A stretch of DNA of 64,000 nucleotides. Origin: Cytophaga aurantiaca DSM 3654. GTDB lineage: Bacteria > Bacteroidota > Bacteroidia > Cytophagales > Cytophagaceae. Positions 8,322 through 16,807 of the stretch are shown here, piece after piece. The stretch spans positions 1 to 64,000 of the forward strand of contig NZ_KB903631.1 of assembly GCF_000379725.1 (NCBI RefSeq), given 5' to 3'. The translations under genes were made by a program, and so were the position numbers. A model generated the notes under the pieces. The model was not told where the DNA came from. It ran no database searches and was given only the letters and a program-made list of their open reading frames with translations. How positions within the stretch are numbered: position 1 is the stretch's first letter; each line of letters opens with the position of its first letter.

Positions 8322-9836
8322 ATGGATTCCAATACCGAAGACTTACATAAGGAAATTGTACGATTAAAAGAAGAGATAGCCTTGCTGAAAAAAGATAGTC
8401 AGTTAAGTGCGTATAAACTTTTCCTGGAATCTTCGCCGGATATTATTTTGCAGGTAGATGCAGATTATAACGTAGTAGTGGCACATTTACCCGAGCATCC
8501 GGTAGAGAAATTAGACTCATTCCGAGGAATTAATATTTTTACACTCACTCCGGTTTCTATGGCCGAAAAATTACGCAACGTATTGGAGAAAGTTTTTTCA
8601 ACAGGAGAAACATACGTATATGAAGCAGATGGTGAAGTACGAGGGGCGCATCGGTATTATCTAAATCATGTTTCTGCTGTTAGAAATGTAAATGGAGAAA
8701 TTGATCACGCCTATTTTGTTTGCAGAGAAACAACTATCCAAAAGATAGCGAGCATGCAGGCTGAAGAAAACGAACAAAAACTTTCAGCACTTTTTGAAGG
8801 CTCATCGCAGATCATTTCTTTGTATGATAAAGACAGTAGATTTATCTGGTATAACAGAGCAGCGTATGATAAAAGTATTTTCCTATTTGGAAAATTCATT
8901 AAAGTAGGCGAGCGTTTTGATTCCTATTTGCAAGAAGAATTACGTGCCGGATTCAATGCGAATTTTGAAAAGGTGCTGAAGGGTGAGATTATTACTTATA
9001 CAAGAGAGTATGAGTATGAAAACAAACCATTTTTTCTGGAGATCATGCTGCAACCTGTATATCAAAAAAATGAATTGGTTGCCGTATCGCTAATAGGAAA
9101 TAATCATACCGAACGTAAAGAGTATGAAACACGTCTGGAAATGGCAAATAAAGAGCTGATGCAGCAAAATGAACAGCTCAATCAATATTCATACATTATA
9201 TCGCATAACCTGCGTGCGCCAATTGTAACTTTGCTTGGGTTGATCTCAATTTTTAATCAGGTAAAAAATGATCCGGAAGAAGCAGACGAAGTGGTTGCTC
9301 ACATAACTAAATCTGCCAACCATCTGGATACGGTCATTAAAGATCTCAATAATGTATTAACGGTTAGTGATCAAAAAAATATTATGACTTCCGTTGATCT
9401 GGATGCGGAATTTGATATTGTTCAATTTTTATTGAAAAACGAAATTGAATTATCTAGGGCAATCGTCAAGTATGACTTTTCAGCATATCCGGTTGTATAT
9501 TCTATCAAAAGTTATATTCATAATATCTTATACAATCTGTTGTCGAACGCAGTAAAATATAAAAAACAGGATACTGCTCCAAATATCTATGTTCGTAGCT
9601 ATAAACATGAATCAGGATTTATATGTATTGAATTTTCAGATGATGGAGTTGGTGTTGATCTGGAGAAATTCAAAGATAAAATTTTTGGCTTTTATAAACG
9701 GTTTCACTCACATGTTGAAGGGAAAGGTTTAGGTCTTCATTTGATCAAAAAACAAGTAGATGTTCTGTGCGGTCGTATAGAAGTAGATAGTGTTGTAGGG
9801 CAAGGTACAACATTCAGAGTATTGTTGCCCGAATAA
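8322..9836 (+). CDS. PAS-PAS sensor histidine kinase, paralogue 2
   Basis: 504 residues with the same plan as the kinase at 1205: N-terminal coiled coil, PAS 1 (about 33-140), PAS 2 (about 155-275), H-box SHNLRAP with His295, N-box (NLLSNAVKYKK), G1 DDGVGVDL and G2 GKGLGLHLIKKQ. Cytoplasmic, no membrane segments. The C-terminal motif GFYKRFHSHVEGKG is nearly identical to paralogue 1 (SHVDGKG). No partner response regulator is adjacent. Start ATG 8322 aligns with the N-terminus of paralogue 1. Confidence 0.9.
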   Translation: MDSNTEDLHKEIVRLKEEIALLKKDSQLSAYKLFLESSPDIILQVDADYNVVVAHLPEHPVEKLDSFRGINIFTLTPVSMAEKLRNVLEKVFSTGETYVYEADGEVRGAHRYYLNHVSAVRNVNGEIDHAYFVCRETTIQKIASMQAEENEQKLSALFEGSSQIISLYDKDSRFIWYNRAAYDKSIFLFGKFIKVGERFDSYLQEELRAGFNANFEKVLKGEIITYTREYEYENKPFFLEIMLQPVYQKNELVAVSLIGNNHTERKEYETRLEMANKELMQQNEQLNQYSYIISHNLRAPIVTLLGLISIFNQVKNDPEEADEVVAHITKSANHLDTVIKDLNNVLTVSDQKNIMTSVDLDAEFDIVQFLLKNEIELSRAIVKYDFSAYPVVYSIKSYIHNILYNLLSNAVKYKKQDTAPNIYVRSYKHESGFICIEFSDDGVGVDLEKFKDKIFGFYKRFHSHVEGKGLGLHLIKKQVDVLCGRIEVDSVVGQGTTFRVLLPE

Positions 9837-9932
9837 GGGGATTGAATTAATTGAAGAGTTTTGAATTAACTTTATTAAAAATCTAATAAGGTGTTTCTTA
9901 AAGTTTATAAACGCACCTGCAATCTTTATTGA

Positions 9933-11144
9933 ATGAAACGAATCATACATTTCTCCCTGCTTATTTTAGCAATCAATCTTTGTTTTTTATTTTCTCCTAA
10001 ACCAACAAGTGAAGAATCTTTTTGGGGTGAATACGTTCCGATTGGTGGGCATGCAGGGTTTATTCATAATTTTGATTCAAATGAATTTATTGAAAGTGCA
10101 ATCAGCCCATCTGCGTTGATGCGCAAGGATTATGTCAGACAAGGCCGCCCATTATATGTAATTGCTGGGTCAGCGGTCGGATACGGCATTTATTATACAA
10201 GTAATCTTTTTACAGATAAACTGAGTCTTACCAAAAGCATGTATACAGGGTATGTATGTTTAAATTTTATTATACTGCTGCTGGCATTGTGTTTATTTGA
10301 AAAGATTGCAATGCATGTAACAGATGGGGCAGTTTCATATGCTACAATACTTATTTTGTCTGTTTTTATTGCATCAAATTTTATGACCAAGGCATTCTTT
10401 TGGACTGCACATCAGCAGATGCTTGCCTTTCTGGTGCCGTTACTGAGTATATATATCAGTATGAATTTTATTAAAGGAAGGTCATCGAAAGAGCTTTATA
10501 TACTCTCCTTTATGTTGGGCATAGGCATGCTGGTGTATGGTAGTTTTTTGGTTGTGTTCACTGTGTGTATACTTTATCTTTGTTACACCTTGAATGAGCA
10601 GAACAATCTGATGAAAGTTCCTTCAGCAGGGCTTCTTGTTGTGATCTGTATACTTTTTGCACTACCGTCGCTGGTATGGGTGTTTTTTTTAAAATTCAAG
10701 GGGATTGCTTATTACAATCATGAGGTAAAACAATATCGACAGCTTGTATGGATACTTGATACGCTTTCTGTTTCAGTAAGACATTTCTTTTCTGTATTTT
10801 ATTCAAATATAATTCAGTTTTCTGTTACAATGTCAAGTCTGTGGTTGTTTGGAGTGCTGCTGGTTAGTACATTGATTGGAAGAAAAATTAAAATCGGATC
10901 TGCTTTTGTATTTAATAATAATACAGGACTGCTGCTATTAAATTTAGCTTGCTTCGGTTCCTTTTTTATGCTTTTAGGTTTTTATGCGGATCGCCTAACA
11001 TTTACATTGATGCCGATTTTACTTTGTTTAAGTGTTGCTAATGCAGCGGAAATGCTGAATAATAAAAAAGTGCAGATTGTATTATTGCTGATTGTGACTA
11101 TCTGGCATGCGGTAAATGTCTGTTCCTATGGTCCGTTTGCTTAA
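9933..11144 (+). CDS. polytopic membrane protein, possibly GT-C-like, unknown function
   Basis: 403 residues. An N-terminal hydrophobic segment (6-20) is followed by a roughly 80-residue soluble loop containing GGHAGFIHN and RQGRPLY, then eight or more hydrophobic helices to the C-terminus. One long first outer loop followed by many helices recalls GT-C glycosyltransferases or O-antigen-type membrane proteins, but no diagnostic motif is certain. It lies between two paralogous kinases, with 96 bp upstream and 187 bp downstream. Confidence 0.65.
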   Translation: MKRIIHFSLLILAINLCFLFSPKPTSEESFWGEYVPIGGHAGFIHNFDSNEFIESAISPSALMRKDYVRQGRPLYVIAGSAVGYGIYYTSNLFTDKLSLTKSMYTGYVCLNFIILLLALCLFEKIAMHVTDGAVSYATILILSVFIASNFMTKAFFWTAHQQMLAFLVPLLSIYISMNFIKGRSSKELYILSFMLGIGMLVYGSFLVVFTVCILYLCYTLNEQNNLMKVPSAGLLVVICILFALPSLVWVFFLKFKGIAYYNHEVKQYRQLVWILDTLSVSVRHFFSVFYSNIIQFSVTMSSLWLFGVLLVSTLIGRKIKIGSAFVFNNNTGLLLLNLACFGSFFMLLGFYADRLTFTLMPILLCLSVANAAEMLNNKKVQIVLLLIVTIWHAVNVCSYGPFA

Positions 11145-11331
11145 AGAGGAATTGCTATATGTTTTTTTGCTATAAATTATATTTGATTAAAAGCAGGTAT
11201 AAAAGCCTTTAGCAATGTTTGTGACATCTTGTATGAATGATCTGATATAATTCATTTTGAATTCTTAGATTGTTTGTTTAAATATATAGTATACTACTTT
11301 CAGAAGTATTCTTTTACACAACGAGATCCCG

Positions 11332-12882
11332 ATGCCAAACGAAATTTTCACAAACGAAGAAAGACAAAAGCTTCTTAAAGAAATTGAACGACTGAAGGCT
11401 GAAAATGCTCGATTGTTGGATGTTTCTCAGGACGCAATCTATAAAGCTTTTTTTGACGCGTGTCCGGATGTCATTTTTAAGCTGGATATGGATTTTAATA
11501 TCAGTTTTGTTCACTTGCCTGCACGCTCCAAAGAATATATTGAATCAATTTCGAATAAGAATATTTACGACATCATACCGAACGTATTTCATGCGAGTAT
11601 GCAGGCTGGGTTGCAGCGTTCGATCCAAACCGGAGAGCCTGCTTTTTATGAATCGCATGGAGAATTTGAAGGGGAAGAAAAATATTATGAAAATTTTTTA
11701 TCGCCCTTGAAAAATAAAGATGGAAATGTTATTTCGATATTTTTTTATTGCAGAAATGTTACCAAACAAAAACTGATTGAAAAAAGTCTGATCAAAAATC
11801 AACACACACTGAAAACAATTTTTGAAAATTCAGAACATTTCATTACAGTAATAAGTTTAGATCGAAAAATTATATGGTTTAATAAAAAATCAGAATTGTT
11901 AAGCCCGGTTGTTTTTGGAAATAAGTTGGAATTAGATTGTTTTGCTGAAACATTTCTTCCGGAAAAAAACAGAGCAAGTTTTGTTGAGCACTTTAATCAT
12001 GTATTAAATGGAGAAAGCATTAATTATGTAAGGCAATACACGGTGGATGATGCTCCTTTTTATCTGGAGTTATTTATTAATCCGGTATATGAAAACGCAA
12101 AAATTACGAGTGTATCATTAATTGGAGTTGATATTACCAAACACAAAGAGTCCGAAGATTATTTGAAAAAAGTAAATGTTGAATTAACACAACAAAATGA
12201 ACAGCTGAATGAATTCTCCTATATTATTTCTCATAATCTGAGAGGCCCTATTTCCAACTTACTTGGTTTGGTAGAAATATTCAAACATCATAAAGAAGAT
12301 GCGACCCAAACGGAGCAGTTTCTGTTTCACATAACAAAAACCACTCAAAAATTAGATGAAGTTATTTCGGATCTGAATTTTGTAGTTACCAATCATGACA
12401 GCAATGTAAGCAATAACAGCATTGTAAATCTGGAAGATGAATGCTCTGCTATTGCCGGCTTATTATCTGTTCAGATCAAAAAAACGGAAGCAAAATTCAA
12501 ATATGATTTTTCTTCATGCCCTGAAATTTATTCTGTGAAATCATATATTCATAATATTTTATACAATCTAATTTCAAATGCAATTAAGTATAAGCGGGAA
12601 GATTGCGCACCCATTGTGGAGTTGTCGAGTTGTTTGGTTGACAAATCAACCGTATGTATAGAATGCAAGGATAATGGCATTGGTATGGATTTGAAAAAGT
12701 ATCAGGATAAGTTATTTGGCTTTTACAAGCGCTTTCACAATCATGTTGACGGAAGAGGCATTGGATTGCATTTGGTGAAAAGGCAAGTTGAATTATTGGA
12801 CGGTTATATTAAAGTTGAAAGTATCCTGGAGCAAGGTTCAATATTTAAAATTTATTTGCCTGTGAAAAATGCAGATGAATAA
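11332..12882 (+). CDS. PAS-PAS sensor histidine kinase, paralogue 3
   Basis: 516 residues: N-terminal coiled coil, PAS 1 (about 38-145), PAS 2 (about 160-280), H-box SHNLRGP with His301, N-box NLISNAIKYKR, G1 DNGIGMDL and G2 GRGIGLHLVKRQ. It is cytoplasmic and slightly longer at the N-terminus than its two paralogues. A good terminator follows at 12905. A minus-strand receiver-like mini-ORF lies 74 bp beyond its stop. All catalytic boxes are intact. Confidence 0.9.
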   Translation: MPNEIFTNEERQKLLKEIERLKAENARLLDVSQDAIYKAFFDACPDVIFKLDMDFNISFVHLPARSKEYIESISNKNIYDIIPNVFHASMQAGLQRSIQTGEPAFYESHGEFEGEEKYYENFLSPLKNKDGNVISIFFYCRNVTKQKLIEKSLIKNQHTLKTIFENSEHFITVISLDRKIIWFNKKSELLSPVVFGNKLELDCFAETFLPEKNRASFVEHFNHVLNGESINYVRQYTVDDAPFYLELFINPVYENAKITSVSLIGVDITKHKESEDYLKKVNVELTQQNEQLNEFSYIISHNLRGPISNLLGLVEIFKHHKEDATQTEQFLFHITKTTQKLDEVISDLNFVVTNHDSNVSNNSIVNLEDECSAIAGLLSVQIKKTEAKFKYDFSSCPEIYSVKSYIHNILYNLISNAIKYKREDCAPIVELSSCLVDKSTVCIECKDNGIGMDLKKYQDKLFGFYKRFHNHVDGRGIGLHLVKRQVELLDGYIKVESILEQGSIFKIYLPVKNADE

Positions 12883-12904
12883 GATTATGTAAAAAATGTA
12901 AAAA

Positions 12905-12937
12905 AAAGAGGCTGTATATTTATACTGCCTCTTTTTA
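12905..12937 (+). terminator. rho-independent terminator after kinase 3
   Basis: Stem GAGGCTGTATA / TATACTGCCTC (one mismatch) with a TT loop, an A-run before and CTTTTTA after. It can act on both strands, also ending the minus-strand ORF at 12957. Confidence 0.8.
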
Positions 12938-12956
12938 TGGTAAATAAAATTATTTT

Positions 12957-13178
12957 TTAATTATTATATGGCTTAGACCATTCAAAGCAACGAACTATTT
13001 TATTTTTTGTATAGTCTTGTATAAGAATATCCGGATTGAGATTTAACAGATCAAACATTGAATCTGATTTGGAAAAAAAACTTATCAGATAATTGTTGTC
13101 TTTTAGCTCTTCTGCAATTTTCTTCTGAAGTTTCTTATCATCCTCCTGAATGAAAACTTTGTAGATGGATTTTGTCAT
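12957..13178 (-). CDS. truncated receiver-domain-like mini protein
   Basis: 73 residues resembling the first half of a CheY-like receiver: beta-1 YKVFIQEDD with the acidic pair Asp13/Asp14, an amphipathic helix KLQKKIAEEL, and NPDILIQDY, where Asp55 sits at the phosphoacceptor position. The conserved Thr/Ser and Lys of the second half are absent and the protein ends after another 18 residues. It could be a decayed response regulator or a true mini-protein. It lies convergent with the third PAS-PAS kinase. Confidence 0.5.
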   Translation of the reverse strand: MTKSIYKVFIQEDDKKLQKKIAEELKDNNYLISFFSKSDSMFDLLNLNPDILIQDYTKNKIVRCFEWSKPYNN

Positions 13179-13434
13179 AGCTGTAATGTTTACGGTTAGT
13201 ATACAAATGTGCGGCTTTTTATATAATTCAGGCTTACATCTTTTTAAAGATTTGTTATATAAAATCGTGGTATTTAATACAATGAGAGTTTAAACATGTT
13301 TATTAAATCAGAATCATTTCGTAGAATATGGCTGTTTGATTTTACATACAGCCCAGGTTTAATAGTATTTTTTCCGGTCAGGCAACCCTATTTTAGAAAA
13401 TCCGGTCTAAACTATACAACCAAAAAATATTTCT

Positions 13435-15297
13435 ATGAAACGGATTTATAACGCATTTTTAATTTTATTCTTTTTCGGGATGCTATCGTCTAGTGTGCAG
13501 GCATCGTGCTGCAATGCCGGATTTTCAACTCCCAAAATCGCGAGCAGTGCAAAGAACTGGTTCCGCTTTATTATGCACGACTCTATTGCAGCAGATATTC
13601 AATCGGTACATTGGTCTTTTGGCGACGGTACCTATTCGACTGAACGGACCCCCTATCATGCGTATTACGCCAGTGGAGATTATTCTGTAACACTTACAGT
13701 AATTAAAAAGCAAATAAATGGTGTAAAAAAAAGTTGCACAGAAACACATATTCTTCCTGTTACATATGCATGTGCAGATTTTACATATATCACATCAACG
13801 CTTGACGTTTCATTTTTTCAAACGCATAATGTTGATTCTGCTTCTGCCCATATAAGTGCAAAAGCAAGAAATTATACATGGGTGTTTGGAGATGGCAATG
13901 TTTCAAATGAATTAAATCCAACACATACGTATGCGAAAGCAGGCACTTACAATGTGTGTTTGTACCAAAATAAAGCGAATGCGCCTGATGCTATAGGTTG
14001 TTCTATTTGTCATACAGTTGTTGTGAAAGATACAACGCCTGTTATCTGTCGTCCGGAATTTTCTTATTCATTAACCGATACAGTTGTATTTTTATATTCG
14101 AATAGTACGATCGGTAATTCATATTGGTGGATAGAAGGAGATACGAATGCACATGCCTGGGGAAATAATGCTGGCTTTGCTCTTTCTTCACAAGAACCGT
14201 TTACCGTATGTCACCGTCAGTATACAGATTCTATTGTTGGTCCGGGTTCAGCATATTGTGTAGAATGTACTACCATCAGTCATCCTGTAGATACAGTACC
14301 TGTGATTTGCCGATCTGATTTTTCTTATTCATTAACAGATTCAGTTCTATATCTGCATGCCAATAGTGCTATAGGTGATTCGTACTGGTGGATCCATGGA
14401 GATACCGCTGCACACACCTGGGGGAACGATGCCGGTTTTGTGATTTCTTCGCAAGATTCTTTCACCGTATGTCACCGTCAGTATACAGATTCTATTGTTG
14501 GTCCGCATTCAGCATATTGCGAAGAATGTAATACCATCCGATCCGTACCACCTGTAGATACCATACCTACACATTGCAATTCTGATTTTACCTATACGTT
14601 AACAGGATCTACACTTGCATTAAATGCGATTGAGTCAGCGCCAAATTCTTACTGGTGGTATTATGCAGATGGTGTTCGAAGCGGTCAGAACTACGGAGGC
14701 GACACAACTTTACTGGTACCCTCAAATGGACAATTGACAGTATGTCACACGCAAGACAATACTAGTTTTTTAGATACATGTATTGTTTGTAAAGTTATTC
14801 GTGAACGCCATGATACGATTCCTGCTGTGTGTTATTCTAATTTTGATTATACGTTAAATGGTTCCAGCGTAACTGCGTATGTGGATTCAATCAGTTATGG
14901 CAGACATATCTGGACGTTTGCAAACGACGCGGTTGTATATGACACCTTGCTGGCTCGTTATACCTTTACATCGCCAGGTACAAAACGTATCTGTCAGACA
15001 ACATTCAGAGAAGGTTCTGTTGATAGCTGTACAACCTGTAAAGATATTGTTATTGAAGCTGCAGATATTAGTATTCATCCGAATCCGGCGGTGCATCAGA
15101 TCACGGTTAAATGTAAAGATGGCATGATCGCTTCAATAGATATTTATGATGTGAATGGAATGCTTGTGAAAACTGTTTCCGGATTAAATGTAGTTAAGTA
15201 CGATGTGAATGTATCGGATCTTACAAGTGGTATTTATTATGTTTCATCTGTTTTGACAGACGGTCGTGTAAATAAGACGAAAATAATAGTTCAGTAG
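13435..15297 (+). CDS. T9SS-exported PKD-domain protein with four internal repeats
   Basis: 620 residues. A signal peptide (about 1-23) precedes two PKD domains (about 28-205; WSFGDGTYS and WVFGDGNVS with YHAYYASGDYS and THTYAKAGTYN). Four repeats of about 75-85 residues (about 205-520) follow, each with a Cys, FSYSLTD or FTYTLTG, a Tyr-Trp-Trp strand and CHRQYTD or similar ending in a second Cys. The C-terminal T9SS type A sorting domain (545-620) starts SIHPNPA and ends NKTKIIVQ. Exported across the outer membrane and probably surface-anchored or released. Repeats 1 and 2 are nearly identical, suggesting recent duplication. Confidence 0.85.
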   Translation: MKRIYNAFLILFFFGMLSSSVQASCCNAGFSTPKIASSAKNWFRFIMHDSIAADIQSVHWSFGDGTYSTERTPYHAYYASGDYSVTLTVIKKQINGVKKSCTETHILPVTYACADFTYITSTLDVSFFQTHNVDSASAHISAKARNYTWVFGDGNVSNELNPTHTYAKAGTYNVCLYQNKANAPDAIGCSICHTVVVKDTTPVICRPEFSYSLTDTVVFLYSNSTIGNSYWWIEGDTNAHAWGNNAGFALSSQEPFTVCHRQYTDSIVGPGSAYCVECTTISHPVDTVPVICRSDFSYSLTDSVLYLHANSAIGDSYWWIHGDTAAHTWGNDAGFVISSQDSFTVCHRQYTDSIVGPHSAYCEECNTIRSVPPVDTIPTHCNSDFTYTLTGSTLALNAIESAPNSYWWYYADGVRSGQNYGGDTTLLVPSNGQLTVCHTQDNTSFLDTCIVCKVIRERHDTIPAVCYSNFDYTLNGSSVTAYVDSISYGRHIWTFANDAVVYDTLLARYTFTSPGTKRICQTTFREGSVDSCTTCKDIVIEAADISIHPNPAVHQITVKCKDGMIASIDIYDVNGMLVKTVSGLNVVKYDVNVSDLTSGIYYVSSVLTDGRVNKTKIIVQ

Positions 15298-15316
15298 TTT
15301 CTCTATGTTTGATTGA

Positions 15317-15350
15317 AAGTCTCCTGCCATAGCGGGAGACTTTTTTATTT
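15317..15350 (+). terminator. rho-independent terminator
   Basis: The hairpin GTCTCC...GGAGAC, extended by GC/GC around the loop, is followed by TTTTTTATTTT, 20 bp after the PKD protein stop. Confidence 0.85.
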
Positions 15351-15567
15351 TATATCGAATAATTGAAATTATTTTTTAGATAATATTGAATATATACCAA
15401 TTCTGAAATTTTAAATGCTCCTTCATTCGCTTTAAGTACACTATGTAGTAATTGTATAACGAATGACTGTATATGTGTAAGTAGATTGCTTTAGACTTAC
15501 ATACATTACGCTCATGGAAACACTTCCATACTGGTCCGCCCTTGCGGAAACTAACCAACCAACTCTC

Positions 15568-16641
15568 ATGAAATTTTCAAACGTTTTAATAAGCCTAGCA
15601 ATAGGGTTCATCTTTATTGTGTCAGCTTGTAAAAAAAATAACAATGATCCTGCTCCAAACAATCCGCCAACAGTTTCATCTTCAAATATAAATGACCAGG
15701 CAACCGGAGTGCCAGTCAATAAAGATATTGCAGTAACTTTCAGTGAACCTATGGATGCATCAACCATTACAACATCCACGTTTGTAGTAAAAAAAGGATC
15801 TACAATAATTCCCGGTACAGTAAGTTATAGTGGTACAACAGCAACGTTCAATCCATCTGTTGTGTTGGATGCAAATGCTACTTATACAGCAACAGTTACA
15901 ACAGGCGTTAAAGATGCTTCAGGTTCTGCGCTTGCATCAAACGTTGTATGGAGTTTTACAACAGGAAGCAGTTCTGCAACACTTGCCGTTGTCAACTTGC
16001 GTACAGCAGCAAATTACGTATTGCTTGCAAAGACTGCGATTAATAACAATCCAACTTCTGCAATCACAGGAGCAATTGGTTTAAGTCCGGCAGCAACCTC
16101 TTACATTACGGGCCTTTCTTTAACCAACGCAACAGGTTATGCAACTTCATCGCAAGTAACAGGGCACATTTATGCAGCGGATATGGTATCTCCTACATCG
16201 TCTAATCTTACAACAGCAATCAGTGATATGCAAACAGCGTATACAGATGCTGCCGGAAGAAAAACTCCGGATTATTTAGAATTAGGTACAGGTAATATAG
16301 GTGGTAAAACATTGTTACCGGGATTGTATAAATGGACAACAAGCGTTAGTGTTCCCACAGATGTTACTATCTCAGGTAGTGCAGATGATGTGTGGATCTT
16401 CCAGATTTCAGGAAATCTTTCATTAAGTGCAGCTGTTCATATAACATTAACAGGTGGTGCACAAGCTAAAAATATCTTTTGGCAGGTTGCAGGAACTGTA
16501 ACAACAGGTACTACATCACATATTGAAGGTGTTATACTTTCTAAAACAGGTATAACATTTAATACCGGCACAACCTTTAAAGGACGTGCTTTGGCTCAGA
16601 CTGCTATCATTCTGGATGGAAATACAATCGTACAGCCATAA
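15568..16641 (+). CDS. ice-binding-like (DUF3494) lipoprotein with N-terminal Ig-like domain
   Basis: 357 residues from ATG 15568. This start is chosen because it yields a lipoprotein signal (MKFSNVLISLAIGFIFIVSAC); the frame extends upstream to 15514 without a signal. Residues about 35-130 are a Big_5-type Ig-like domain (PVNKDIAVTFSEPMDAS, ATYTATVTTGVKDASG). Residues about 140-357 match the DUF3494 ice-binding fold: AANYVLLAKTAI, GAIGLSPAATSYITG, the LPGLYKWTT turn, DDVWIFQISGNL, NIFWQVAGTVTTGTTSHIEG and FKGRALAQTAIILDGN. Family members bind ice or act as adhesins through a beta-solenoid. The ligand here is not shown. Confidence 0.85.
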   Translation: MKFSNVLISLAIGFIFIVSACKKNNNDPAPNNPPTVSSSNINDQATGVPVNKDIAVTFSEPMDASTITTSTFVVKKGSTIIPGTVSYSGTTATFNPSVVLDANATYTATVTTGVKDASGSALASNVVWSFTTGSSSATLAVVNLRTAANYVLLAKTAINNNPTSAITGAIGLSPAATSYITGLSLTNATGYATSSQVTGHIYAADMVSPTSSNLTTAISDMQTAYTDAAGRKTPDYLELGTGNIGGKTLLPGLYKWTTSVSVPTDVTISGSADDVWIFQISGNLSLSAAVHITLTGGAQAKNIFWQVAGTVTTGTTSHIEGVILSKTGITFNTGTTFKGRALAQTAIILDGNTIVQP

Positions 16642-16666
16642 TTGAATTTAGTGTATTCTTATACCG

Positions 16667-16699
16667 ATGCCTTCGCTTTTAGCGAAGGCATTATTTTTT
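16667..16699 (+). terminator. rho-independent terminator
   Basis: Perfect hairpin ATGCCTTCGCT / AGCGAAGGCAT with a TTT loop, followed by TATTTTTT, 25 bp after the ice-binding protein stop. Confidence 0.85.
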
Positions 16700-16807
16700 C
16701 AGTATAATCATTGCACGAATAAAGATGTAACGCTTCGTAATTTTTATGTAACAGTTCAGATTTTAAAAAGTTGAACTTTGTTAAGTGAAAAAATAAATTC
16801 ACTTATA

